A stretch of DNA of 64,000 nucleotides from the NCBI RefSeq assembly GCF_000716595.1, contig NZ_JNXC01000001.1, forward strand, positions 682,001 through 746,000, in the 5' to 3' direction. The DNA is from Saccharothrix sp. NRRL B-16314. GTDB lineage: Bacteria > Actinomycetota > Actinomycetes > Mycobacteriales > Pseudonocardiaceae. Within the stretch, counting starts at the first letter, position 1; each line of letters opens with the position of its first letter. Position numbers and translations under genes: made by a program. Shown here one piece after another: positions 44,693 through 53,017 of the stretch. The notes under the pieces were generated by a model that was not told where the DNA came from, did no database searches, and worked only from the letters and a program-made list of their open reading frames with translations.

Positions 44693-46575
44693 TCGGACAC
44701 TCCCTTGATCACGTCGGCGAGCACGTCCTGAAGCTCTTCGGCCTTGAACGGCAGGCCCTGCACCTTCGTGTAGCTGATCGCGTCGACCAGGTACTTCGCG
44801 CGCAACAGCAGCGCCAGCTGGCCGAGGTTCATCTCCGGCACGACGACCCGGTCGTACCGGCGCAGCACCTCGCCCAGGTTCTTCGGGAACGGGTTGAGGT
44901 GCCGCAGGTGCGCGTGCGCCACCGGCATCCCCAGCTTGCGCACCCGGCGTGCGGCGGCGCCGATCGGGCCGTAGGACGAACCCCAGCCGACGACCAGGAC
45001 GCGCGCCTCGCCGGACGGGTCGTCCACGACGACGTCCGGCACCTCGATGCCGTCCACCTTGCGCTGACGCAGCCGCACCATGTGGTCGTGGTTGGCCGGG
45101 TCGTACGAGATGTTGCCGGTGCCGTCGGCCTTCTCCAGGCCGCCGATGCGGTGCTGGAGGCCCGCGGTGCCGGGCACGGCCCACGGGCGGGCCAGCGTCT
45201 CCGGGTCGCGCAGGTACGGCCAGAACGTGCCGTCCGGCGCGTTGGGCTCGGTGGCGAACGTCACGGTCAGGTCGGGCAGGTCCTCGACGTCCGGGATCAG
45301 CCACGGCTCCGAGCCGTTCGCGATCGCGCCGTCGGACAGCAGCAGCACCGGCGTCCGGTAGACGAGCGCGATGCGCGCGGCCTCCATCGCGGCGTCGAAG
45401 CAGTCCGAGGGCGACTGCGGCGCGACGACCGGCACCGGCGACTCGCCGTTGCGGCCGTACATCGCCTGGAGCAGGTCGGCCTGCTCGGTCTTGGTCGGCA
45501 GACCGGTGGACGGGCCGCCGCGCTGAACGTCGATGATGATCAGCGGCAGCTCGGTCATCACGGCGAGGCCGATGGTCTCGGACTTCAGCGCCAGGCCGGG
45601 GCCGGACGTCGAGGTGATGCCCAGCGCGCCGCCGTAGGAGGCGCCCAGCGCCGCGCCGACGCCCGCGATCTCGTCCTCGGCCTGGAGCGTGGTGATGCCG
45701 AAGTGCTTGTGCTTGGACAGCTCGTGCAGGATGTCCGACGCCGGCGTGATCGGGTACGTGCCCAGCACCACGGGCAGCCCGGACTGCTGACCGGCCGCGA
45801 CGATGCCGTAGGCGAGCGCCGTGTTGCCGGTGATCTGGCGGTACGTGCCCTGGTTGAGCTTGGCCGGCGCGACTTCGTAGGTCACCGCGAAGGACTCGGT
45901 GGTCTCGCCGTAGTTCCAGCCCGCCCGGAACGCCAGCACGTTGGCCTCGGCGATGTCGGGCTTCTTGGCGAACTTCTCGCGCAGGAACCGTTCCGTGCCC
46001 TCGGTCGGCCGGTGGTACATCCAGGACAGCAGGCCGAGGGCGAACATGTTCTTCGCCCGTTCCGCGTCCTTCTTGCCCAGCCCGGTGTTCTCCAGCGCGC
46101 CGATGGTCAGCGTGGCCATCGCGACCTTGTGCACCTGGTAGGTCTCCGTGAGGGAGTGGTCCTCCAGCGGGTCGGCCGCGTAGCCGACCTTGGTCAGGTT
46201 GCGCTTGCTGAACTCGTCCGTGTTGACGATCAGGATCCCGCCCTTGGGCAGGTCGTCGATGTTCGCCTTGAGCGCCGCCGGGTTCATCGCCACGAGCACG
46301 TCGGGGCGGTCGCCGGGGGTGAGGATGTCGTAGTCCGCGAAGTGCAGCTGGAAGCTGGACACGCCCGGCAGCGTGCCCTGTGGCGCCCGGATCTCGGCCG
46401 GGAAGTTCGGCTGGGTGGCGAGGTCGTTGCCGAACGCGGCGGCCTCGGAGGTGAACCGGTCACCCGTGAGCTGCATGCCGTCGCCGGAGTCGCCGGCGAA
46501 CCGGATCACCACTCGGTCGAGCTTGCGGACCTCCGTGCCACTTGGCGCGGCGCCGTTACCAACATCGGTACTCAT
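44689..46575 (-). CDS. korA: 2-oxoacid:ferredoxin oxidoreductase subunit alpha (KorA-like)
   Basis: A 628-residue fused gamma-alpha subunit. The N-terminal gamma domain starts VIRFAGDSGDGMQLTGDRFT (about 23-42). The alpha pyrimidine-binding part carries GTYPITPASDILHELSKHK and TSTSGPGLALKSETIGLAVMTELPLIIIDVQRGGPSTGLPTKTEQADL, the substrate/CoA region. Its partner korB follows with translational coupling. The 239-base leader contains repeated GTTAC motifs and a small hairpin. Confidence 0.94.
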   Translation of the reverse strand: MSTDVGNGAAPSGTEVRKLDRVVIRFAGDSGDGMQLTGDRFTSEAAAFGNDLATQPNFPAEIRAPQGTLPGVSSFQLHFADYDILTPGDRPDVLVAMNPAALKANIDDLPKGGILIVNTDEFSKRNLTKVGYAADPLEDHSLTETYQVHKVAMATLTIGALENTGLGKKDAERAKNMFALGLLSWMYHRPTEGTERFLREKFAKKPDIAEANVLAFRAGWNYGETTESFAVTYEVAPAKLNQGTYRQITGNTALAYGIVAAGQQSGLPVVLGTYPITPASDILHELSKHKHFGITTLQAEDEIAGVGAALGASYGGALGITSTSGPGLALKSETIGLAVMTELPLIIIDVQRGGPSTGLPTKTEQADLLQAMYGRNGESPVPVVAPQSPSDCFDAAMEAARIALVYRTPVLLLSDGAIANGSEPWLIPDVEDLPDLTVTFATEPNAPDGTFWPYLRDPETLARPWAVPGTAGLQHRIGGLEKADGTGNISYDPANHDHMVRLRQRKVDGIEVPDVVVDDPSGEARVLVVGWGSSYGPIGAAARRVRKLGMPVAHAHLRHLNPFPKNLGEVLRRYDRVVVPEMNLGQLALLLRAKYLVDAISYTKVQGLPFKAEELQDVLADVIKGVSE

Positions 46576-46747
46576 GTCCTACGCCGATCCCTTTCCTCAC
46601 ACCCACTCAGGGGCTGATGCCCCTCCCCCTCTGCGAGGGTAGTCGTGCCCGACAACGTGCCGGTTTCAGCTGTACCACTGTGCGGGACGCCTCGTCCCAC
46701 CTGGTGCGCTTCGGTCCACTCCGGCGGCAATCAGGTGGTACTCCCGC

Positions 46748-46791
46748 AGTTACGGCGTCGTACTGGCCAGTAACTGTTACCGGAAGTTACA
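46748..46791. promoter_or_regulatory. Cluster of GTTAC motifs upstream of korA
   Basis: AGTTAC at 46748-46753, the palindrome GTAACTGTTAC at 46770-46780 and AGTTAC at 46785-46790 lie about 180-220 bases before korA. Repetition of one word on both strands suggests a transcription-factor site. The regulator is not identifiable. Confidence 0.4.
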
Positions 46792-46814
46792 GGTACCAAC
46801 AGCGCCTGTCCAGG

Positions 46815-47576
46815 TCACTCCCGGCTGCTGATCCGCGCCTTCATGGCCGCGAGCCTGGCCTGGAACTCCGGGGTCCCGATCGAGGCCACCTGCGGTACGA
46901 GTTCGGTGTCCACGGCCTGAGTGTGATCGGCCAGCGCGGCGGTCGTGCGCATAGTCGCCTTGATAGTGCGGACCAGTTCACGCGAAGCTTCGGCCGAAGG
47001 TCGCGCGAACCCGACCGCGGCGGCCACCAGCTCGTCGTGCCCACCGTCGACCCGTGCCCAGGCCAAGCCGTGGGATACCGCCGTGTCGGCGCTCAAAACC
47101 TGGTTGAACAGCGTCATCGCGGTCGCGGTCTGCGGCCCCACGAGCCGTTGCAGCATCCACGTCATGCCGCCGCCGGGGTGGATGCCCAGCTGGAGGAACC
47201 GCGCGTCGAACTTCGCCTTCCCGTTGACGATCCGCACGTCGCACGCCAGCGCCAGGTTGAGCCCCGCGCCGACCGCCGCGCCGCCGACCGCCGCGATCGT
47301 CGGCAGCGTGCAGTGCGCCACAGCGAGGAAACCGGCGTAGATGCGGCGCAGGCCCTCTTCACGGGCCTCGCCCAGCGCCGTCAGGTCCGCGCCCGCGCAG
47401 AACGCCGGCGGTGTGCCCGTGACCACCACGGCGTGCACGTCGGGATCGTCCTCACAGCTCTTCACCGCTGCCGCGAGCTGGTCGGACAAGTCGACCGTGA
47501 GCGCGTTGCGGCGTTCGGGGTCGTGCACGGTGATGACCGCCACGCGGTCGGAGCGTTCCAGGAGCACCTCGGCCAT
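46815..47576 (-). CDS. Enoyl-CoA hydratase/isomerase family protein
   Basis: Crotonase-fold protein of 253 residues. DPERRNALTVDLSDQL and FCAGADLTALGEA form the CoA and oxyanion-hole region, with VGGAAVGAGLNLALACDVRIV the second block. GIHPGGGMTWMLQRLVG has the conserved glycine run, but the position usually held by the hydratase glutamate is a histidine or glycine (LGIHPGGG). Isomerase or another activity is therefore possible. The ATG at 47576 is used; the longer frame upstream is antisense to ddaH and lrp. It follows the Lrp gene by 11 bases. Confidence 0.87.
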   Translation of the reverse strand: MAEVLLERSDRVAVITVHDPERRNALTVDLSDQLAAAVKSCEDDPDVHAVVVTGTPPAFCAGADLTALGEAREEGLRRIYAGFLAVAHCTLPTIAAVGGAAVGAGLNLALACDVRIVNGKAKFDARFLQLGIHPGGGMTWMLQRLVGPQTATAMTLFNQVLSADTAVSHGLAWARVDGGHDELVAAAVGFARPSAEASRELVRTIKATMRTTAALADHTQAVDTELVPQVASIGTPEFQARLAAMKARISSRE

Positions 47577-47587
47577 GCGCGAAGACT

Positions 47588-48037
47588 CTAAGGGGCCTGC
47601 GGTCGGTCCAAGAGGCGGGACAGCACCACCGTGGAGACGGTCCGATCGATGATCTCCACGGCGCGCAGCCGCTCCAGCGCGGTCTCCAGGTGGTGGATGT
47701 TCGCCGCGCGCAGGTGCACGATCGCGTCCGCCGCGCCGGAGACGGTGTAGGCGGCCCTGACCTCGGCCATCGTCTCCAGGCGCTGCTGGATGTCGTGCGG
47801 GGCGACGTTGCCGCGGCAGTGCACCTCCACGAACGCTTCGGTGCCCCAACCCAGCTGCTCCGGGTCCACCACGGCCGTGAAGCCGCGCAGGACCCCGGTG
47901 TCCAGCAGTTTGTCCACGCGGCGCTTCACGGCGGGGGCCGACAGCCCGACCTCCTTGCCGATGTCGGCGTAGCTGGAGCGGGCGTTGGCCATGAGGCGCG
48001 AAATGATTCGCTGGTCGATCGTGTCCACACGCAACAT
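47588..48037 (-). CDS. Lrp/AsnC family transcriptional regulator
   Basis: A 149-residue feast/famine regulator. The N-terminal helix-turn-helix is DTIDQRIISRLMANARSSYADIGKEVGLSAPAVKRRVDKLLDTGVLRGF (about 5-53), followed by the alpha-beta RAM ligand domain (about 65-140). It is divergent from ddaH with a 66-base spacer, so arginine- or ornithine-responsive control of ddaH is plausible. Its own transcript probably continues into the enoyl-CoA hydratase-like gene. Confidence 0.93.
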   Translation of the reverse strand: MLRVDTIDQRIISRLMANARSSYADIGKEVGLSAPAVKRRVDKLLDTGVLRGFTAVVDPEQLGWGTEAFVEVHCRGNVAPHDIQQRLETMAEVRAAYTVSGAADAIVHLRAANIHHLETALERLRAVEIIDRTVSTVVLSRLLDRPQAP

Positions 48038-48103
48038 AGTGCCCTAGAAGACGCAAGGTCGCGGCGTTGTTCGAGGGTCAGATGGCAATCTACATTTCGA
48101 TCC

Positions 48104-48982
48104 ATGACCTCGGTTTCCTTCGCGGGCCCCGGTGACGAGCCGATCGTGCTCGACGTCGCCACGCCCGCCGCGCAGGTGCGTGTGCCGACCACCCGTCGGT
48201 ACCTCATGTGCCCACCCGCGTACTTCACGGTGGAGTACGTGATCAACCCGTGGATGGATCCCACGGAACCGATCGACACGGCGCTGGCGATGGCGCAGTG
48301 GACGGCCCTGAAGGAGACCTACGAGCGGCTCGGGCACCAGGTGTCGGTCATCGACCCGCAGCCCGGCCTGCCGGACATGGTCTTCTCGGCCAACTCCGGC
48401 ACCGTCATCGAGGGCAAGGTCCTGGGCTCCCGCTTCCGCGCACCCCAGCGCGCGGCGGAAGCCGACCACTTCCGGCGGTGGTTCCTGGCGAACGGCTACG
48501 GCACTGTCGTGATGCCCGAGCGCACGAACGAGGCCGAGGGCGACTTCGCCTGGACCGGCAAGTACCTGTTGGCGGGTACGGGTTTCCGCACCGACCCGCT
48601 GGCGCACTCCGAGGCGCAGGAGGCGCTGGGCGTCCCGGTCGTCTCCCTGCAGCTCACCGACGCCCGGTACTACCACCTGGACGTGGCCCTGTTCGTCCTG
48701 GCCGACGACCTGGTCGCGTACTACCCGGAGGCCTTCTCGCCGGGCAGCCGCGCAGTCCTCCGCCGCCTGTTCCCCGACGCCGTCATCGCGACCGCCGAGG
48801 ACGCCGCGTGCCTCGGCCTCAACGCGGTCTCCGACGGCCGGCACGTGGTCCTGCCGGTGGAGGCGACGTCGCTGGCCGAAGAGGTGGCCCGGCGCGGCTT
48901 CGAACCGGTCTTCGTGGACATCTCGGAACTCCGCAAGTCCGGCGGCGGCCCGAAGTGCTGCTCGATGGAACTCCGCGACTGA
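48104..48982 (+). CDS. ddaH: Dimethylarginine dimethylaminohydrolase / amidinotransferase family
   Basis: A 292-residue pentein-fold enzyme hydrolysing dimethylarginine or arginine-like guanidines. PDMVFSANSGTVIEGKVLGSRF and NEAEGDFAWTG line the substrate site, the catalytic histidine is in DARYYHLDVAL (about residue 188), and the nucleophilic cysteine is in GGGPKCCSMELRD near the C-terminus. In actinobacteria ddaH often sits with ornithine aminotransferase and an Lrp gene. The Lrp gene is here but rocD is not. ATG is at 48104. Confidence 0.9.
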   Translation: MTSVSFAGPGDEPIVLDVATPAAQVRVPTTRRYLMCPPAYFTVEYVINPWMDPTEPIDTALAMAQWTALKETYERLGHQVSVIDPQPGLPDMVFSANSGTVIEGKVLGSRFRAPQRAAEADHFRRWFLANGYGTVVMPERTNEAEGDFAWTGKYLLAGTGFRTDPLAHSEAQEALGVPVVSLQLTDARYYHLDVALFVLADDLVAYYPEAFSPGSRAVLRRLFPDAVIATAEDAACLGLNAVSDGRHVVLPVEATSLAEEVARRGFEPVFVDISELRKSGGGPKCCSMELRD

Positions 48983-49049
48983 TCGCCCGCGCGCTGGTCG
49001 GCCCGGTTGCGCCGGGCCGACCAGCTGCGTCAGGTGTCGATCGTCACGT

Positions 49050-49619
49050 CTACGGCGTGCGGCCGGTGAGGCCGACGATCCGGTCGATCAACGGCGCGTC
49101 CGCGGGCACCGGCACCTCCGGCCCGAAGAGCCCCATGTCGCGCCCCATCGGCGCGGTCGCGACCAGGTCGGCGTGCACGAACGCCAGCAGCCCGTCGTCC
49201 CACGTGGGCGCCTGACCGGTGGCCCGCGCCAGGTCCCAGGTGTGCACGACGACCTCGCCCACCACCATCGCGCCGATCACCTCGGCGGGCATCTGCTCCG
49301 GGCTGCCGACCGACGTCAGGCCCGTCCACGCCGACGGCCCGCCCCACGCGGTCGCCAACGACCGGAAGTGGGCGGCCAGGTCGGCGGCCCAGTCGCCCGC
49401 CGTCAGGTCCACCCGGGACTCCGCCTCCGCCACGGGCGCCACCTGCTGCTTGCGCCCGGCACCCGCCAGGGGCGGACCCCAGAACAGCAGGTGGTTCACG
49501 AGCTTGCGGACGTCGAACTCCGTGCACGGCGTCGGCGCGTCCAACTGGTCGGGCTTGATGTTCTCGACGACCTCCAGGGCGGTCGCCACGGCCTGGTCGA
49601 TCAAGTGCTCACGGGACAT
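49050..49619 (-). CDS. TIGR03086-type DinB-fold metal-binding protein
   Basis: A 189-residue protein of the mycothiol-dependent maleylpyruvate isomerase/DinB-like group. APTPCTEFDVRKLVNHLLFWG (with the first histidine, about residue 43) and VVGEVVVHTWDLARATGQ (second histidine, about 125) are the TIGR03086 signatures. Two further ligands are expected nearby. The reaction is unknown; mycothiol S-transfer is possible. It is divergent from an AraC regulator. Confidence 0.85.
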   Translation of the reverse strand: MSREHLIDQAVATALEVVENIKPDQLDAPTPCTEFDVRKLVNHLLFWGPPLAGAGRKQQVAPVAEAESRVDLTAGDWAADLAAHFRSLATAWGGPSAWTGLTSVGSPEQMPAEVIGAMVVGEVVVHTWDLARATGQAPTWDDGLLAFVHADLVATAPMGRDMGLFGPEVPVPADAPLIDRIVGLTGRTP

Positions 49620-49681
49620 GCGGCCACCCTAGGAACGGCCGCCGCGGGTGTATTGAACAAAGGCGACATACCCTCGCCGAC

Positions 49682-50464
49682 GTGACCCGGGACGCGCGCG
49701 AACTGTCCTGGCGGGAGCACCAGCGCCACCAGGTCCTCCCGCCCTCGCCCGACCTGGCCGGGCTGGTGGCCCGCTACTGGGTGGTCGAGTGGCGCTACGA
49801 CCGGCCGTACCGCCAGCTGATCCTGCCCTACCCGAACGTCCACCTGTCGTTCCACGACGGCGCCGCACCCGAGGTGCACGGCGTGTCCAGCGGGCACGTG
49901 TTCAAGGACCTCGAAGGCGAGGGCCGGGTCTTCGGCGTCGCCTTCCACCCCGGCGCCTTCCGCCCGTTCCTCGGCGCACCCGTCCAGTCGATCACCGACC
50001 GCTCCCTCCCGGCGGCGGCCGTCTTCGACCGCGTGCCCGCCGAAGCGGACGTCCTCGAGGTCGAGGACATGCTCCGCCGCAACTTCCCCGGACCCGACCC
50101 GAAGGCGCGCCAGGCGGCGGACGTCGTGAACCTCGTCATCGCCGACCCGCGGATGACCCGGGTCGACGTGCTGGCCGACGCGGTGGGCACGAGCGTCCGC
50201 CAGGTGCAGCGGCTGTTCGCCGAGCACGTCGGCGTCGGCCCGAAGTGGGTGATCCGCCGCTACCGGCTGCACGAGGTCACGCAGCGGATGGAGGCGGGCG
50301 GCCGGATCGACTGGGCCGCCCTCGCCGCGGACCTCGGATACGCGGACCAGCCGCATTTCGTCCGGGATTTCACCACCATGTTCGGTGAGACCCCCACTCG
50401 GTACGCCGAGCGGTACGAGGCCCCGACCGCCGACCGCACCGGGGGCGCCGCCCGTCACCCATAG
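49682..50464 (+). CDS. AraC family transcriptional regulator
   Basis: A 260-residue regulator. The N-terminal domain (about 1-140, LARYWVVEWRYDRPYRQLILPYPNVHLSFHDG) is the DUF6597-type ligand domain. The C-terminal AraC DNA-binding domain has MTRVDVLADAVGTSVRQVQRLFAEHVGVGPKWVIRRYRLHEV and DLGYADQPHFVRDFTTMFGETPTRYAERY. The GTG at 49682 is 62 bases from the divergent DinB-fold gene, its likely target. Confidence 0.92.
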   Translation: MTRDARELSWREHQRHQVLPPSPDLAGLVARYWVVEWRYDRPYRQLILPYPNVHLSFHDGAAPEVHGVSSGHVFKDLEGEGRVFGVAFHPGAFRPFLGAPVQSITDRSLPAAAVFDRVPAEADVLEVEDMLRRNFPGPDPKARQAADVVNLVIADPRMTRVDVLADAVGTSVRQVQRLFAEHVGVGPKWVIRRYRLHEVTQRMEAGGRIDWAALAADLGYADQPHFVRDFTTMFGETPTRYAERYEAPTADRTGGAARHP

Positions 50465-50544
50465 GGTTGATCGCTCTAGCGGGCCGACCCCTGTCGGTGC
50501 TCGGATCGACGGCACTCGCTGTCGACCAAGGTAGGGAGCGCGCC

Positions 50545-50712
50545 ATGAACGACCTGGACGCCCAGCGCCCGTCGCCCCGACCGCAGCAGGAGCAGGAGGA
50601 GCCCGTGGAACGCCAGAAGCCTGAGGTCCCGAAGCAGCTCACCGGCACGGAGTGGCTGGTGCGCCAAGCACGGAGGCGCCGCGAGGAGCGCCCGTCCGAC
50701 ACGGCGCGTTAG
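50545..50712 (+). CDS. Small charged hypothetical protein
   Basis: A 55-residue protein (MNDLDAQRPSPRPQQEQEE...), very rich in glutamine, glutamate and arginine, with one short LTGTEWLVRQARRRREER helix. The ATG at 50545 has AGGGAG nine bases upstream, better than longer starts. A hairpin terminator follows directly. I cannot assign a function. Confidence 0.55.
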   Translation: MNDLDAQRPSPRPQQEQEEPVERQKPEVPKQLTGTEWLVRQARRRREERPSDTAR

Positions 50713-50717
50713 ACCTG

Positions 50718-50743
50718 GTCGGACTGGTCCCGACTAGTCCGAC
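50718..50743. terminator. Hairpin terminator between small gene and LysR gene
   Basis: An 11-bp stem with one G-U (50718-50728 with 50733-50743) closes on a CCCG loop. It overlaps the LysR stop codon, so it can serve both strands. Confidence 0.7.
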
Positions 50744-51771
50744 ACCTCGCGCTGGAACGCCGCCCAGAGCAGGTTCAACGGGTGGTCGGCCGGGAACTTC
50801 GCCCGCTCCTCCTTGCGGGCGAAGACCCCGACCAACCGCTCCAGCTGCGGCTTCCGGTCGTTCTTCAGCTCGACGACCCGAAGGCCCGACCCCTCGCGCA
50901 GCTCGTTGTTCGCGGCCACCACGCCCAGGCCCGACGTGACGATCATGCAGCCCTCCACCAGCCCGGACCGCAGCAGCGACATGCCGTACTGGATCTCGTC
51001 GATCTCCGCCGCGATGTCCAGCTCGTTGCGGTAGTCCGGGCCGAACCACCCGCGCAGGAACTCGGCGATCAACCCGTCGCCCGGCACCACCAGCGGCAGC
51101 TTCGGCAGCTCACCGGTGCCGATGGCGGACCCGAGCCGGCTCTCCGGCATGTTCGTCAGCAGCGCCAGCCCGCCGCGCCGCCACTCGATCACGTCGAAGT
51201 CCTCGAACCCGTTGTTCCGGCCCGCGTGCGTCACCACGCTGCCGCACACGATGTCGACCTCCTTGGACTCCAGGCTCGTCCAGATGTCCTTCGTGCGGAT
51301 GTGCACGACCTTCAGCTCCACGTCCCGTCGGCGGAAGTCGTCCGCCACGTGGTGCCACGCCTTCGCCAGGGGGTCGAGCATGAACCGCGTCGTGCCGACG
51401 GTGAGCGTCGTGCCGAGCTTGCGCCGGCACTCGTGAATCGAATCGAGCCACTTGCTCAACGTGGTCCGCGCCAATTCGACCAACGCCTCACCGGTCTGCG
51501 TGATCAGCACATCTTTTCCCCGGCCCTGCTTGACCACCAGCGGCTCACCGCACAGCGACTTGAAGTTGCGGTTGAGCGTGTCGATCTGCTTCTGCACACT
51601 GGACTGCTCGCGGCCGAGCACCCGTGCCGCGCGCAGTGCCGATCGCGTCTCGTAGACCGCGATCAGCGTCCTGAGCTGGTCCAACGTGGTGTCGAGCAGG
51701 AGCGGCGAGGTGTGCAGGAGCCTGCTCAGCTGGTTTCCCACCGGCAGGAGCAGTTGGGCCGAGGTCGACAT
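50734..51771 (-). CDS. LysR family transcriptional regulator
   Basis: A 345-residue regulator. After an unusual 28-residue leader, TTLDQLRTLIAVYETRSALRAARVLGREQSSVQKQIDTLNRNF is the winged helix-turn-helix, and residues 115-330 form the periplasmic-binding-like inducer domain. The HTH is at about residue 28 rather than at the very N-terminus, so the true start could be internal. It is divergent from the nuoB/C/I-like trio and is a candidate regulator for it. Confidence 0.88.
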   Translation of the reverse strand: MSTSAQLLLPVGNQLSRLLHTSPLLLDTTLDQLRTLIAVYETRSALRAARVLGREQSSVQKQIDTLNRNFKSLCGEPLVVKQGRGKDVLITQTGEALVELARTTLSKWLDSIHECRRKLGTTLTVGTTRFMLDPLAKAWHHVADDFRRRDVELKVVHIRTKDIWTSLESKEVDIVCGSVVTHAGRNNGFEDFDVIEWRRGGLALLTNMPESRLGSAIGTGELPKLPLVVPGDGLIAEFLRGWFGPDYRNELDIAAEIDEIQYGMSLLRSGLVEGCMIVTSGLGVVAANNELREGSGLRVVELKNDRKPQLERLVGVFARKEERAKFPADHPLNLLWAAFQREVSD

Positions 51772-51941
51772 GCAGGGCCTCTCGGGTCGGAGCGTGATGT
51801 TCTACCGATTAGTTGTACTGAACTTGACCGCAGTTCGTGCTGAAATTATCCGAAGATCTTGTCCGCTTTCCCTGGACAGGTATACGCGATCCGTAAGAGA
51901 CTTCTCCCGCAACCAGGTGCGTGTTCACCTGGGCGCAATCA

Positions 51942-51994
51942 GGGGGGGTATTGGGGGGTTGGGGGCCCGCCGGGCAGCAGCCCGACGGGCCCCC
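51942..51994 (+). promoter_or_regulatory. G-tract and strong hairpin leader before the nuoB-like gene
   Basis: Runs of seven, six and five G separated by TATT and TT (51942-51965) could fold as a G-quadruplex. They merge into a 15-bp GC stem with one mismatch (51961-51975 with 51980-51994) and a 4-base loop. The structure ends 20 bases before the GTG of the nuoB-like gene. It could be a terminator of upstream transcription or an attenuator. Confidence 0.6.
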
Positions 51995-52013
51995 ACGTAT
52001 TAGCCTCACCCGA

Positions 52014-52433
52014 GTGACGGTTTCCACCTTGGACTGGGGTACGACGTACCGGGTCACCGTGCTCGACCTCGGCCTGGCCTGCTGCGGCGTCGAGGTCATG
52101 GCCGCGCTCGAAGGCCACCGCCCGGAGCACCTGGAAGCGCTGGGGGTCGATCCGGTGCACTCGGCGGGCGAGGCGCACGTCCTCGTGGTCTCCGGCACGG
52201 TCACCGACGTCATGTTGCCCGCGGTGATCGCGACGTACCAGGAGATGCCGGAACCGCGTTACGTGATCTCCGTCGGCGCGTGCAGCAACACCGGCGGCCC
52301 GTACTGGGACTCCTACTGCGTCACCAAGGGCATCGACCAGGTGCTGCCCGTGCACGTCGCCGTCCCCGGCTGCCCACCCCGTCCCGAGGCGCTGCTCGAC
52401 GGCCTCGCCGCGCTGCACCGGATGGTCTCGTGA
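52014..52433 (+). CDS. Orphan NuoB-like iron-sulfur protein
   Basis: A 139-residue paralogue of NuoB and of hydrogenase small subunits. All four cluster-N2-type cysteines are kept: the pair in LGLACCGVEVM, one in VGACSNTGGPYW and one in [12 protein letters not shown]. It lacks NuoB's N- and C-terminal extensions. It starts at GTG 52014 just after a strong hairpin and overlaps the NuoC-like gene by four bases. No large catalytic subunit (NuoD or hydrogenase) is encoded nearby, so its redox partner is unknown. Confidence 0.85.
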   Translation: MTVSTLDWGTTYRVTVLDLGLACCGVEVMAALEGHRPEHLEALGVDPVHSAGEAHVLVVSGTVTDVMLPAVIATYQEMPEPRYVISVGACSNTGGPYWDSYCVTKGIDQVLPVHVAVPGCPPRPEALLDGLAALHRMVS

Positions 52434-53017
52434 GCGCCGCGTCCGAGGCGCTCGCCGCCCGCATCCCCGGCGCGCAGGCCAAGACCGCGTTCGGCCAGAC
52501 CACCGCGCACGTCGCCCTGCCCGGGTGGTCCGAGGCGGCCCGCTACGCCCACGACGAGCTGGGCTGCACGCAGTTCGACTGGCTCGGCGTCGAGGACGCG
52601 GGACGTCCGGGCGCGGCCGGTCAGCGGCACGCCGTGCTGCTGCACGTGATCGACCCGGAGACGCGGAACGGCGTGCTGCTGCGCACCGAACTCGGCCCGG
52701 ACGACGCGCTGCCCAGCGTCGCCGCGCTCTGGGCCGGGGCGGCGTGGCACGAGCGGGAGGCCGTGGAGATGTTCGGCATCACCCTCCACGACGGCGAACC
52801 GGCCCACCTGCTGCTCCCGGACACCTTCAGCGGCCACCCGTTGCGCAAGGACTTCGTGCTGGCGTCCCGCGTGGTGCGCCCGTGGCCCGGCCGGCTCGAA
52901 CCGGGCGAGGACGGCACGTCGTCGCCCAGCCGCAGGCGCGCCGCGCCGCCCGGCGTCCCCGACCCGTCGTGGGGACCGCGGTACGAAGGCGATCGGACGG
53001 AGGACACCCGTGGCTGA
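52430..53017 (+). CDS. Orphan NuoC-like protein
   Basis: A 195-residue paralogue of the 30-kDa complex I subunit. [52 protein letters not shown] follows the NuoC core, with the terminal RKD motif intact. The first ~25 residues and a C-terminal arginine- and proline-rich tail differ from nuoC at 24559. The GTG at 52430 overlaps the previous stop. The next gene starts eight bases inside its end, so the trio is tightly coupled. Confidence 0.82.
   Translation: MSAASEALAARIPGAQAKTAFGQTTAHVALPGWSEAARYAHDELGCTQFDWLGVEDAGRPGAAGQRHAVLLHVIDPETRNGVLLRTELGPDDALPSVAALWAGAAWHEREAVEMFGITLHDGEPAHLLLPDTFSGHPLRKDFVLASRVVRPWPGRLEPGEDGTSSPSRRRAAPPGVPDPSWGPRYEGDRTEDTRG

Noticed and set aside
46576-46680. Thiamine pyrophosphate riboswitch before the ThDP-dependent korAB genes
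   Set aside because: No conserved CTGAGA plus downstream thi-box pairing could be assembled in the leader. Only a small hairpin is present.
47577-48056. A fused open frame joining the enoyl-CoA hydratase to upstream codons
   Set aside because: The extra part overlaps the Lrp gene in another frame. The hydratase begins at ATG 47576 with a normal crotonase N-terminus.
51921-52013. Upstream GTG start at 51921 for the orphan NuoB-like protein
   Set aside because: The extra 31 residues would be coded by the G-tract and hairpin and do not resemble NuoB. GTG 52014 gives a normal start.
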